The translations under genes and the position numbers were made by a program. From Ferrovibrio terrae_A (GTDB lineage Bacteria > Pseudomonadota > Alphaproteobacteria > Ferrovibrionales > Ferrovibrionaceae), in the NCBI RefSeq assembly GCF_943372915.1, contig NZ_CALSAN010000020.1:1-64000 (forward strand): 64,000 nucleotides of DNA, given 5' to 3'. The notes under the pieces were generated by a model. That model was not told the DNA's origin and searched no databases. It saw only the letters and a program-made list of their open reading frames with translations. Numbering within the stretch: position 1 is the stretch's first letter; the number at the start of each line of letters is the position of its first letter. Shown in pieces: positions 34,028-41,589 of the stretch.

Positions 34028-35112
34028 TGGCCGCCCTTCCGCCCGGCAGCATTATCGGCATTCTGGGCGGCGGCCAGCTCGGCCGCATGCTGGCGATTGC
34101 GGCGGCGCGGCTGGGCTATCACTGCCACATCTTCGCGCCGGAAGCCGATCCGCCGGCGGCCGAGGTGGCTGCGAGAGTCACCCGCGCCGATTACACCGAT
34201 GCCGCCGCGATGGCGAAATTCGCTGGCAGCTGCGCCGTGGTGACCTACGAATTCGAAAATATCCCCTTCGATCCGGTGGCCGCGATCGCCAAACTGGTGC
34301 CGGTGCGCCCGGGCACGGAAGCGCTGCGCATCAGCCAGGATCGCCTGTTCGAGAAGGATTTCTGCAACAGCCGCGGCATCGGTACCGCGCCCTATCGCCC
34401 GGTCGCCAATCCTGCCGATCTGTGCAGCGCGGTCACCCCGCTCGGCCTGCCGCTGGTGCTCAAGACCCGCCGCATGGGCTATGACGGCAAGGGCCAGGTC
34501 AAGATCGCCAGCACCGAGGATACCGCGCCGGCCTTCGCCGCGCTGAAATCCGACGCGCTGATCGCCGAGGGCTTCATCAGTTTCAGGCGCGAACTGTCGG
34601 TGGTGCTGGCACGCGGCAGCGACGGCCGCATCGTGTCCTGGGGCCCGGTGGAGAATATCCATCGCAACCATATCCTGTGGCGCACCTACGCGCCGGCGCG
34701 GATCGAACCGGTGCTGGCCGCCGAAGCCGAACGGATCGCCGCCAGCCTGGCCGAGGGCCTGGACTATGTCGGGGTCATGGCGGTCGAACTGTTCGACTGC
34801 GGCGACCGGATCCTGGTCAACGAGATGGCGCCCCGCGTCCACAATTCCGGCCACTGGACGCTGGATGCTGCCGTGACCTCGCAGTTCGAGCAGCATATCC
34901 GGGCGATCTGCGGCCTGCCACTGGGCAGCGGCGACCGGCTCTGCGACGCGGTCATGGAAAACCTGATTGGCGACGAGGTGAATGCCTGGCCCGCCCTGCT
35001 GGCTGAGCCCGGCACCAAGCTGCACCTCTATGGCAAGGCGGAAGCCCGGCCCGGCCGCAAGATGGGCCATGTGAACCGCCTCTACCCCACCGGTAGTGCC
35101 CCACAACCATAA
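34027..35112 (+). CDS. purK: N5-carboxyaminoimidazole ribonucleotide synthase
   Basis: A 361-aa ATP-grasp enzyme that makes N5-CAIR from AIR, bicarbonate and ATP. The N-terminal GILGGGQLGRMLAIAAARLG is typical, followed by TYEFENIP, KTRRMGYDGKGQ (phosphate loop of the grasp domain) and VNEMAPRVHNSGHWT near the C-terminus. Length is normal. It forms an operon with purE. Presence of purK means this organism uses the two-step AIR carboxylation route. Confidence 0.96.
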   Translation: MAALPPGSIIGILGGGQLGRMLAIAAARLGYHCHIFAPEADPPAAEVAARVTRADYTDAAAMAKFAGSCAVVTYEFENIPFDPVAAIAKLVPVRPGTEALRISQDRLFEKDFCNSRGIGTAPYRPVANPADLCSAVTPLGLPLVLKTRRMGYDGKGQVKIASTEDTAPAFAALKSDALIAEGFISFRRELSVVLARGSDGRIVSWGPVENIHRNHILWRTYAPARIEPVLAAEAERIAASLAEGLDYVGVMAVELFDCGDRILVNEMAPRVHNSGHWTLDAAVTSQFEQHIRAICGLPLGSGDRLCDAVMENLIGDEVNAWPALLAEPGTKLHLYGKAEARPGRKMGHVNRLYPTGSAPQP

Positions 35113-35169
35113 GCCACAATGATGCCGTTACGTTCCGCTTGCGGTCGGACAATCAATCCCTATATTATT

Positions 35170-35187
35170 GGTTAATATTTATTAACC
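35170..35187. promoter_or_regulatory. TTAACC palindrome, CtrA-like site candidate
   Basis: GGTTAATA (35170-35177) and TATTAACC (35180-35187) form a perfect inverted repeat with a TT centre, in an AT-rich patch upstream of the small gene at 35259. The right arm continues as TTAACCAT, resembling the CtrA half-site reported in alphaproteobacteria. The full CtrA consensus has TTAA-N7-TTAA, whereas here the spacing is N6, so the match is imperfect. Confidence 0.35.
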
Positions 35188-35258
35188 ATGCTGTCGAGAA
35201 CGACGGTATTGCCGTTTCCTGGGCCCAGAAGCGCTCAAAGGTTCGGTGAGATGCGGTC

Positions 35259-35633
35259 ATGGCGATCGAGGATGTCAGTGCAGGCTTAGCCGGCGTTGCG
35301 AGAGTTCCGCAGCGGTCGGCGAAGAGTGCCCTGATCAGCAACACGGACAATCCTGCTGTGCAGCAATATGCGCAGGTGAGTCACTTTACCTCGTATCTGG
35401 CTGATGCACCGCCGCCGGTGGCGGAAAACCCGCCGGAGAAACAGCCTGAGCCGCAGACCACCGCCCAGGCTTTCGAGAGTTACTTCGGTACGCCCTCCAG
35501 CAGCGCCAGCAGCAGTTCAAGCTCGGCCCTGACAGAGCCGCCGCCAGCGGTTCTGAATTACACCGCCAAGGGCACGACCAACCTGCTGCAGAAGCCGAGC
35601 CAGGCCGGCCAGTTCCTCAGCCTCTCCGTCTGA
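35259..35633 (+). CDS. Ser/Pro-rich small protein, unknown function
   Basis: A 124-aa protein with no signal peptide or membrane helix. Residues 1-45 are mixed, 50-70 are Pro/Glu-rich (DAPPPVAENPPEKQPEPQ) and 82-90 hold a serine run (SSASSSSSS). The C-terminal part, from about residue 96, has NYTAKGTTNLLQKPSQAG. Composition suggests an intrinsically disordered protein. No family is recognised. It stands alone between purK and the convergent COQ9 gene. A weak GTGAGATGCGGTC region precedes the ATG at 35259, so the start is uncertain. It could be a cell-cycle or motility-linked protein given the CtrA-like site, but this is only a guess. Confidence 0.55.
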   Translation: MAIEDVSAGLAGVARVPQRSAKSALISNTDNPAVQQYAQVSHFTSYLADAPPPVAENPPEKQPEPQTTAQAFESYFGTPSSSASSSSSSALTEPPPAVLNYTAKGTTNLLQKPSQAGQFLSLSV

Positions 35634-35660
35634 GTCCCCAAATTTCCGTATATTGAACCG

Positions 35661-36296
35661 TCAGGCCCGCCGCAGGTTGCGGAACGGGTTCGGCAGTTTT
35701 TCAACCAGCTTGCCAAGCCGGCCCTTGGCCTGCTGGATGCGCATCACATCGGCCAGCCGGCGGTCGAGAAATGCCGCGGTGCCGGCGAAACCCTCCGACT
35801 TGTCGTCCAGCCAATGCAGCAGGGTTGCGGCATAGACGCCGGCCAGCAACATGCGCTTGCTGTAGAAATTGAAGTCCGTGGCGGTATCACCGGCGGCATA
35901 CCAGATCGCATCCACCGTGCGGTACACTTGCCGCAACATGCGCGGGGCATGCTGCGGCAGGGCTTCCAGCGCCAGGGCGCGGCGCACCGCCTCGCGATGT
36001 GGCGCCACGATCTCCAGCCGCGTCAGCACGGCAAGTTTCACCCGGTCGCGCACCTTCATCGCAGCAAGGTCATGGCTTTCCAGCGCCCGCAGCATCGCCG
36101 CATCGGTTTCCGTCACCCAGAAATCCAGCGCCGCGGCAGCACCGCCGGGAAAAGCCCGGCTCGCCATGCCCGCGTCAAAGCCGCAATCCTGAGCCGCCTG
36201 CGCCAGGGTCTTGCCGCTCCAGCCATCGAAGGGCACATGCAGCAGCATGGCTGCCAGCAGTGCCCGCTTTTCGGTCAGCAGATGCTCGTCGCTCAT
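35661..36296 (-). CDS. COQ9-family ubiquinone biosynthesis protein
   Basis: A 211-aa protein of the COQ9 family, which has a TetR-like N-terminal region and a C-terminal lipid-binding domain. In mitochondria COQ9 binds lipids and assists COQ7, the DMQ hydroxylase. Family segments are VRDRVKLAVLTRLEIVAPHREAVRRALALEALP near the middle (shown for location at residues ~82-114) and DFNFYSKRMLLAGVY near 140. The gene overlaps the end of def by 4 bp, and in many alphaproteobacteria COQ9 is close to rpsU, as here. Confidence 0.88.
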   Translation of the reverse strand: MSDEHLLTEKRALLAAMLLHVPFDGWSGKTLAQAAQDCGFDAGMASRAFPGGAAAALDFWVTETDAAMLRALESHDLAAMKVRDRVKLAVLTRLEIVAPHREAVRRALALEALPQHAPRMLRQVYRTVDAIWYAAGDTATDFNFYSKRMLLAGVYAATLLHWLDDKSEGFAGTAAFLDRRLADVMRIQQAKGRLGKLVEKLPNPFRNLRRA

Positions 36297-36826
36297 TCTT
36301 CAGCCTCCTGCGGGCGCAGACTCGCGCGATGCCGCAATTCGCTTTCAAAGACCAGATCGCGCAGGTCGGTCATCCGCTGGGGATACAGGATGCCGTCGAG
36401 ATGATCCAGCTCATGCTGGACCACCCGGGCATGCCAGCCGCCCACCTCGCGTTGAAGGGCCGTGCCGTCCGGCAGCGTGCCCTCATAACGGATGCGGGTA
36501 TAGCGCGGCACCAGGCCGCGCATCCCTGGCACCGACAGGCAGCCCTCCCAGGCCATATCCTGCTCGGGCCCGAGCGCCTCCCAGCGCGGATTGACCAGAG
36601 TGACCAGCTCGCGCTCGCCATCGCCCTCGTCAGGGGTCAGAAACACCGCCACCCGCAGCGGCACATGCACCTGGGGCGCGGCCAGACCCTGCCCCGGCGC
36701 ATCGACCATGGTATCGACCATATCGGCGATCAGCTGGCGGATTTCCGGTGCGGTCGGGTCCGCCACCGAGTCGGCCGGGCGGGCCAGGACCGGGTGGCCC
36801 ATCTTTGCGATCTTGAGAATTGCCAT
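36293..36826 (-). CDS. def: Peptide deformylase
   Basis: A 177-aa deformylase that removes the formyl group from nascent proteins. The three motifs are GQGLAAPQV (residues ~46-54), EGCLSVP with metal ligand C96, and QHELDHL with H138, catalytic E139 and H142. The ATG at 36826 is taken because MAILKIAKMGHPVL is the family start. It overlaps COQ9 by 4 bp and may be translationally coupled. It may be one of two deformylases in the genome, because the usual def-fmt pairing is absent here. Confidence 0.95.
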   Translation of the reverse strand: MAILKIAKMGHPVLARPADSVADPTAPEIRQLIADMVDTMVDAPGQGLAAPQVHVPLRVAVFLTPDEGDGERELVTLVNPRWEALGPEQDMAWEGCLSVPGMRGLVPRYTRIRYEGTLPDGTALQREVGGWHARVVQHELDHLDGILYPQRMTDLRDLVFESELRHRASLRPQEAEE

Positions 36827-36935
36827 GGCCGGAAGCCTAGGCCAGAGTGCCGGCGCCGCCAAGCCGCCAGATCACCTATTTCCACCAATGACTTAAGACC
36901 CAGTGAATAATGCTCCCGGATATCCACAAAGTCGC

Positions 36936-36964
36936 TTCACAAAGCCGGGACAGCGTGTTAGAAC
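36936..36964 (+). promoter_or_regulatory. Candidate rpsU promoter
   Basis: TTCACA (36936-36941) and TAGAAC (36959-36964) are separated by 17 bp. They lie 65-90 bp before the rpsU start, in the divergent gap with def. The -10 resembles strong alphaproteobacterial ribosomal-gene promoters, but it is not a consensus TATAAT. Confidence 0.45.
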
Positions 36965-36971
36965 CCGCCAC

Positions 36972-36993
36972 TTGCCGGAGCCTAGCTCCGCAA
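36972..36993 (+). promoter_or_regulatory. Hairpin in the rpsU 5' leader
   Basis: TTGC-(C)-GGAGC (36972-36981), loop CTA, and GCTCC-GCAA (36985-36993) form a 9-bp stem with one bulge. It would sit at the 5' end of the rpsU transcript if the promoter above is right. It could serve mRNA stability or S21 autoregulation. Function is unproven. Confidence 0.4.
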
Positions 36994-37028
36994 ACGGAAT
37001 TCTATTGACCCGAAAGGATGGACCCCTC

Positions 37029-37235
37029 GTGCAGGTCTTGGTTCGCGATAACAACGTTGATCAGGCGCTCAAGGCGCTGAAGAAGAAGATGCAGCGTGAA
37101 GGTATTTTCCGCGAGATGAAGCTGCGCGGTCATTACGAGAAGCCGTCGGAGCGTCGCGCCCGCGAGAAGGCTGAAGCCATCCGCCGCGCCCGCAAGCTGG
37201 CCCGCAAGCGCGCCCAGCGTGAAGGTTCGATGTAA
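37029..37235 (+). CDS. rpsU: 30S ribosomal protein S21
   Basis: A 68-aa basic protein with the S21 pattern QVLVRDNNVDQALKALKKKM and a C-terminal Arg/Lys-rich helix. S21 assists 30S initiation with mRNA. The start is the GTG at 37029 with AAAGGA about 12 nt upstream; longer upstream frames have no S21 similarity. A textbook terminator follows. Confidence 0.96.
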   Translation: MQVLVRDNNVDQALKALKKKMQREGIFREMKLRGHYEKPSERRAREKAEAIRRARKLARKRAQREGSM

Positions 37236-37265
37236 TCGGACTGCGCGTTATTCGCGTTCTGAACG

Positions 37266-37289
37266 AAGCCGCCGCAAGGCGGCTTTTTT
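37266..37289 (+). terminator. Rho-independent terminator of rpsU
   Basis: AAGCCGCC (37266-37273), loop GCAA, GGCGGC (37278-37283) and then TTTTTT. Stable short stem, GNRA-like tetraloop and T6, 30 bp after the stop codon. Confidence 0.92.
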
Positions 37290-37407
37290 CATGCCCAAAA
37301 GGCATTCCACGATCACTTAGCAGCGATAGTCCTGCTTTCCGCCATTTTTTTCCTGCGCGGTCCGGTTTAGCTTAAGGCAGCGGTAAACAATCAAGGAGCT
37401 GGGCGGC

Positions 37408-39021
37408 GTGCACCAGAATGTGCAGCTCCTGCAGGGTCTCGACCATCTCGATCAGGGCATCAGCATCTTTGACAAAGAGCTGAAGCTGATCGCCTGTAAC
37501 CGTCGTTATCTGGAACTGCTCGAATTCCCACCCAGTTTCGGCACGGCCGGCACGCCGGTGGAAACCTTCTACCGCTACAATGCCATGCGCGGCGAATATG
37601 GCCCCGGCGATGTAGACAGCCAGGTGAGCGAACGCATCGCGCTGGCGGCAAAATTCCAGCACCACCATTTCGAACGCGTGCGCCCCAACGGCACGGTTCT
37701 GGAAATCCGTGGCAATCCGCTGCCCGGTGGCGGCTGGGTCACCGTCTACAGCGACATCACCGAACGGCGCCGCCATGAGCAGGATCGCCGGGTTGAGCTG
37801 CATGACAAGAACCGCATGCTCGATGTGGTTCTGGATACGATCAGCCACGGCATCACGCTGTTCGATACTGACCTGAAGCTGCTGATGTGCAATCAGCGCT
37901 TCCTGCAGATGCTGGATTATCCGGCAGAGCTCGGCCGTCCAGGCACGCCGTTTGAAAGCTTCGTGCGCTGGAATGCAGAGCATGGCGAGTATGGCCCGGG
38001 TAATGTGGAGGCCATGATCGCGGAGCGCGTGGCACTGGCGCGGCAATTCAATGCCCATCGTATCCAGCGCCGCCGCCCCAATGGCCGCGTCATCGAAGTG
38101 ATCGGCACGCCGATCCCCGATGTCGGCTTTGTCACCTCCTATTCCGATATCACCGAGCTGCGCCGCGTCCAGGACCAATTGCGCGAATTGGCCGATACGC
38201 TGGAAGCCCGCGTCGATGAGCGCACCGTGGCGCTGACCAAATACATCGCCGAGCGCGAGGCCACCGAGCGCGAGCTGCTGCATGCCAAGGAAATGGCGGA
38301 AGTCGCCAACCGGTCGAAGAGCGCCTTCCTCGCCAATATGAGCCATGAATTCCGCACGCCGCTGAATGCCATAATCGGCTTTTCGGAATCGCTGCTGGCC
38401 GGCTATTTCGGTGCCATGCCGGCAAAGCAGTTGGAGTATGTGGATGACATCCGCAAGTCCGGCGAACACCTGCTGCAACTGATCAACGATGTGCTGGATC
38501 TGGCCAAGGTAGAAGCCGGGCGCATGGAACCACATATCGAGTCGCTCAATCCGCATGCCGTCATCGTCGACAGCCTGGAGATGATGCAGATGCAGGCCGA
38601 TCGTGCCGGCGTAGAACTGAGTGCCGACGTCCCCGACGGACTGCCCCAGCTGCAGGCCGACGAACGCATGCTGCGGCAGATGCTGCTCAACCTGCTCAGC
38701 AACGCCGTAAAATTCACGCCACGTGGCGGGCGTGCCTGGGTCGCGGCCACGCTGACCGACCGGGTTCTGAAAATCGCCGTGCATGATACCGGCGTCGGCA
38801 TGACGGCGCAGGATATCCCCAAGGCGCTGGCGCCCTTCGGCCAGGTGCGTGGTGTGCTGAGCCGCGAGCATCAGGGCACTGGCCTGGGCCTACCGCTGGT
38901 GAAATCGCTGGCCGAACTGCACGGCGGCACGCTGGATCTGGAGTCGCAGCCCGGCAAGGGCACGGTGGCGACGATCAGTCTTCCGTTGCGCAACGCTGCG
39001 GCAAAAATCCTGCACGCCTGA
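37408..39021 (+). CDS. PAS-domain sensor histidine kinase
   Basis: A 537-aa kinase with no membrane helix. Two PAS domains (residues ~10-118 and ~140-250) share GLDHLDQGISIFDKEL and DTISHGITLFDTDL motifs and end at YSDITE. A coiled coil (~255-300) leads to HisKA with the H-box MSHEFRTPLNAIIGF (H313) and a HATPase domain with LLNLLSNAVKFT, HDTGVGM and GTGLGLPL. The GTG at 37408 has AAGGAG upstream. PAS domains of this internal-duplication type often sense redox, quinones or small ligands. No response regulator is adjacent, so it is an orphan. The stop abuts the cytochrome gene's stop (3-bp gap). Confidence 0.9.
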   Translation: MHQNVQLLQGLDHLDQGISIFDKELKLIACNRRYLELLEFPPSFGTAGTPVETFYRYNAMRGEYGPGDVDSQVSERIALAAKFQHHHFERVRPNGTVLEIRGNPLPGGGWVTVYSDITERRRHEQDRRVELHDKNRMLDVVLDTISHGITLFDTDLKLLMCNQRFLQMLDYPAELGRPGTPFESFVRWNAEHGEYGPGNVEAMIAERVALARQFNAHRIQRRRPNGRVIEVIGTPIPDVGFVTSYSDITELRRVQDQLRELADTLEARVDERTVALTKYIAEREATERELLHAKEMAEVANRSKSAFLANMSHEFRTPLNAIIGFSESLLAGYFGAMPAKQLEYVDDIRKSGEHLLQLINDVLDLAKVEAGRMEPHIESLNPHAVIVDSLEMMQMQADRAGVELSADVPDGLPQLQADERMLRQMLLNLLSNAVKFTPRGGRAWVAATLTDRVLKIAVHDTGVGMTAQDIPKALAPFGQVRGVLSREHQGTGLGLPLVKSLAELHGGTLDLESQPGKGTVATISLPLRNAAAKILHA

Positions 39022-39024
39022 GCT

Positions 39025-40227
39025 TCACCGACAGGCGCTGGCGGCCTCGCGGCGCAGGGCTTCATACCGCTGCGCCGTGTCATCGGGCACGCTGAGCGAT
39101 TCCAGAAATTCCAGCAAATCCCCGGTTTCAGCGTCGCTGAGCCGCAGCGGTTTCAGGATCGCCTCGCCATCGGCATGCAGGCGATCCTCATCAAGATCGG
39201 AATAATGCCCGATCACATCGCGCAGGGTGGCCTTGCTGCCGTCATGCATATAGGGCGCGGTCGCCATCAGGCTGCGCAGGCTGGGCACCTTGAATTCCCC
39301 CCAGTTGCGATGCAGCTGCACGACATGACGCACCGGGATGGCGGCGGAGCCGGCCGGATCATCGTTATGGCGCCCGAGCAGATTGAAGGGACTGGCCAGC
39401 ACCTGGGCAATGCCGCCATGACGACCGGGATCCACCCGGCGTGGCTGGCCAGGATCCCTGACGAAGAATGGCAGGCCGGTATCATGGAATTCACCGTTGC
39501 TGAAATTCGCACCAGTATGGCAGGTGGCGCACTGGCCGCGCCCGATGAACAGCGCCAGACCGCGCTGCGCCCTGGCCGGATAGCGCGCCATGGCGGCGCG
39601 ATTATTGGCCGCCAGCGCATCGCGGTAATCGTCAAACGGCGTGCGCGGCGATGCCAGGGTTTCCTGGAACGCTGCCAGCGCCTTGGCAGCCAGCACCAGC
39701 AGGCCTTCGTCATCCAGCATCATCGCGGCCGGATCGGCCTGTCGCGCCAGACAAGCCAGCGGACGATCCTCGCGCAGCAGCCGTGCGGTTGCGGCCACCG
39801 AGCCGCCCATTTCGGTTTCAGCCAGAATGGGGCGAATGGCCGCTGCCCACAGGCTGTCATTGGCGCCATCCCAACCGAACCAGCGTTGCAGCCAGGCGTT
39901 CAAGAGACCCGGCGTGTTGCGGTCGAGCCGATGCAGGCCTTCGCTGCGCGCTTTGGCTTCACTCCAGCCATGCTGCGGCTGATGGCAGGACTGGCAGCTG
40001 ATCGCGCCATTGGCGGAAAGCCGGGTCTCGCCGAACAGCACGGCGCCCAGCCGGATCGCCTCAGGCCTGCCCGACAGGCGATTGCTGCGATCAGGCGCGA
40101 CTGCAGGCGGCCAGGGTCCATGGCTGAGGATACGGTCGGTCTGGTCGGCATCGAAGACCGGTGCCTCCGATGCCTGTGCCGTACCGCACAGGATCAGCAG
40201 CAGGCAGCCGGCCACGAACCGCTTCAT
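39025..40227 (-). CDS. MauG/cytochrome c peroxidase-type di-heme protein
   Basis: A 400-aa exported protein. A signal peptide (KRFVAGCLLLILCGTAQA) is followed by two c-type heme motifs: CQSCH near residue 78 and CATCH near residue 236. The C-terminal KVPSLRSLMATAPYMHDGS is a family signature. Family members are peroxidases or, like MauG, modify residues in partner proteins. It is the last gene of an exported operon and overlaps the YtkA-like gene by 4 bp, which argues that the two work together. The redox partner and substrate are unknown. Confidence 0.88.
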   Translation of the reverse strand: MKRFVAGCLLLILCGTAQASEAPVFDADQTDRILSHGPWPPAVAPDRSNRLSGRPEAIRLGAVLFGETRLSANGAISCQSCHQPQHGWSEAKARSEGLHRLDRNTPGLLNAWLQRWFGWDGANDSLWAAAIRPILAETEMGGSVAATARLLREDRPLACLARQADPAAMMLDDEGLLVLAAKALAAFQETLASPRTPFDDYRDALAANNRAAMARYPARAQRGLALFIGRGQCATCHTGANFSNGEFHDTGLPFFVRDPGQPRRVDPGRHGGIAQVLASPFNLLGRHNDDPAGSAAIPVRHVVQLHRNWGEFKVPSLRSLMATAPYMHDGSKATLRDVIGHYSDLDEDRLHADGEAILKPLRLSDAETGDLLEFLESLSVPDDTAQRYEALRREAASACR

Positions 40228-40622
40228 CGGGCGTTGATACGGAAACTCAACCGCTCACGCTGCGGCGCGCCGGCGAAGTCGAACACGAATTCCCATTCGC
40301 CCGACATATGCAGCAGCAGGCCTTCGGCGCGGTAATGCCCCCAGTCCAGCTTGGTGAGTGTAGGCTTGTAATTCATGCCATGGCGATGGGCCGGCATCGT
40401 GGCATCCACCGCCGCAAGACGCGGCAGTTCGGCCATGCGGGCATTGCACAGCCTGATATCGAGTGCAAAAGGCGCGTTGAGCGGGATCGGTGCCGGCATG
40501 GCGAGCACTACGAGGCGGAACTGCGCCCCCTCCACCACCCGCGCCTGCGCCGGCACCTCGCCGCAGGCCCAGACCGAATGACAGGCCAGCAGCAGCGCCA
40601 GAGTGAGGGCAAGCAGACGCAT
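40224..40622 (-). CDS. YtkA/FixH-like exported protein, possible copper binding
   Basis: A 132-aa protein with an N-terminal signal (MRLLALTLALLLAC), possibly a lipoprotein signal with C14, then a beta-sandwich of the YtkA/FixH type. The segment MPAHRHGMNYKP has His and Met residues spaced as in periplasmic copper-binding loops, and HYRAEGLLLHMSGEWEFVF is the following strand pair. The domain occurs near oxidase assembly and copper genes. It lies between the amidohydrolase (8-bp gap) and the di-heme gene (4-bp overlap), so the three form an operon. The exact function is unknown. Confidence 0.65.
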   Translation of the reverse strand: MRLLALTLALLLACHSVWACGEVPAQARVVEGAQFRLVVLAMPAPIPLNAPFALDIRLCNARMAELPRLAAVDATMPAHRHGMNYKPTLTKLDWGHYRAEGLLLHMSGEWEFVFDFAGAPQRERLSFRINAR

Positions 40623-40630
40623 GACAAATT

Positions 40631-41461
40631 TCAGCGGTCGGCCTTGAAGCCGGTGCGGGCGAACAGCGCCTCGGCATTGCGCCAGGCGATACGTTCGGCC
40701 AGCGGCGCCGGCAGGTCGGCCAGCCAGGCGCGCGACCACTTGGCATGCTCTTCGATATAGTGCCAGCGCTCCGGCGTGAAGGTATCGGTGCCGACCATGA
40801 AGCGGTCTGGGAACTCCTCAAACAGCGCCCGCCAAGCCGGATCGACCTTGCCATTGGAGGCATGGTCATTGCGGAAGGCCAGGTCGGCCCACAATGCCGG
40901 ATAACGTTTCAGCAGGTCGCGCACGCCATCGGGCCGGTCGAAGCCGGAATGGGCCCAGAGGATGAGCGCTTGCGGATCTTGCCGGAACAGGCGTTCGACC
41001 GCATCGGCATCGCTATGGGCATGCAGGAACAGCTTATGCTGCTTGGCGAGTTGCACCATGCGGCGCGGCACCGGCAGGTCGGCATCGGCGCCATAGAGGT
41101 GGAATTCGCCGATCCCGACATAGCGATACTGCGCCAGCCGGGCTTCCATATGCGTGATGACACTGTCATCACGGAACCAGGTGCTGATCTCACCACGACT
41201 GCGATAAGGCCGCAGTTCGGGCACAATAATGTCGGGCGCCGCCTGATAAAGCCGCTGGGTACCCTCGTCGCTGGAACTGGAGACCAGAACCTTGCGCAGG
41301 TTGGCCTTGCGCAGGATGGCGATGGCCTCCGCCGTGGGCAGGTTGTCCCAGGCATCGTGGCTGTAATGCACATGGGCATCGATCAGCGGCAGCATGACAG
41401 GCTGGGCCGCGGCAGGCAGCGCCGCCCCGAGCAGAATTGCAAATATGCCGTATCGAATCAT
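40631..41461 (-). CDS. Exported amidohydrolase-family protein
   Basis: A 276-aa protein with a Sec signal peptide (FAILLGAALPAAAQP) then a TIM-barrel metal-dependent hydrolase. The metal motif IDAHVHYSHD (H-x-H) is near residue 28. Further candidate ligands are HAHSD, WAHSG and GTDTF near residues 148, 169 and 225. The TatD/amidohydrolase type is usually cytoplasmic, so a clear signal peptide is unusual. It is the first gene of the operon with the YtkA-like and di-heme genes. The substrate is not deducible. Confidence 0.8.
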   Translation of the reverse strand: MIRYGIFAILLGAALPAAAQPVMLPLIDAHVHYSHDAWDNLPTAEAIAILRKANLRKVLVSSSSDEGTQRLYQAAPDIIVPELRPYRSRGEISTWFRDDSVITHMEARLAQYRYVGIGEFHLYGADADLPVPRRMVQLAKQHKLFLHAHSDADAVERLFRQDPQALILWAHSGFDRPDGVRDLLKRYPALWADLAFRNDHASNGKVDPAWRALFEEFPDRFMVGTDTFTPERWHYIEEHAKWSRAWLADLPAPLAERIAWRNAEALFARTGFKADR

Positions 41462-41539
41462 GGTCAGCTCCGTTTACGCGGATTTTACGTCAGAAAACCG
41501 TCGGCGCCATGGTCACAATCCCGATAGCAGGCAAAGAAA

Positions 41540-41565
41540 CGGCCCCGCAGTCGCCTGCGGGGCCG
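41540..41565 (-). terminator. Terminator of the MetE-like gene (minus strand)
   Basis: CGGCCCCGCAG and CTGCGGGGCCG form an 11-bp perfect stem with a TCGC loop, 25 bp beyond the stop of the MetE-like gene. On the minus strand it is followed by TTTCTTT, so it would end the liv operon. Confidence 0.65.
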
Positions 41566-41589
41566 CCAGATACCATATGTAACCCGGTC

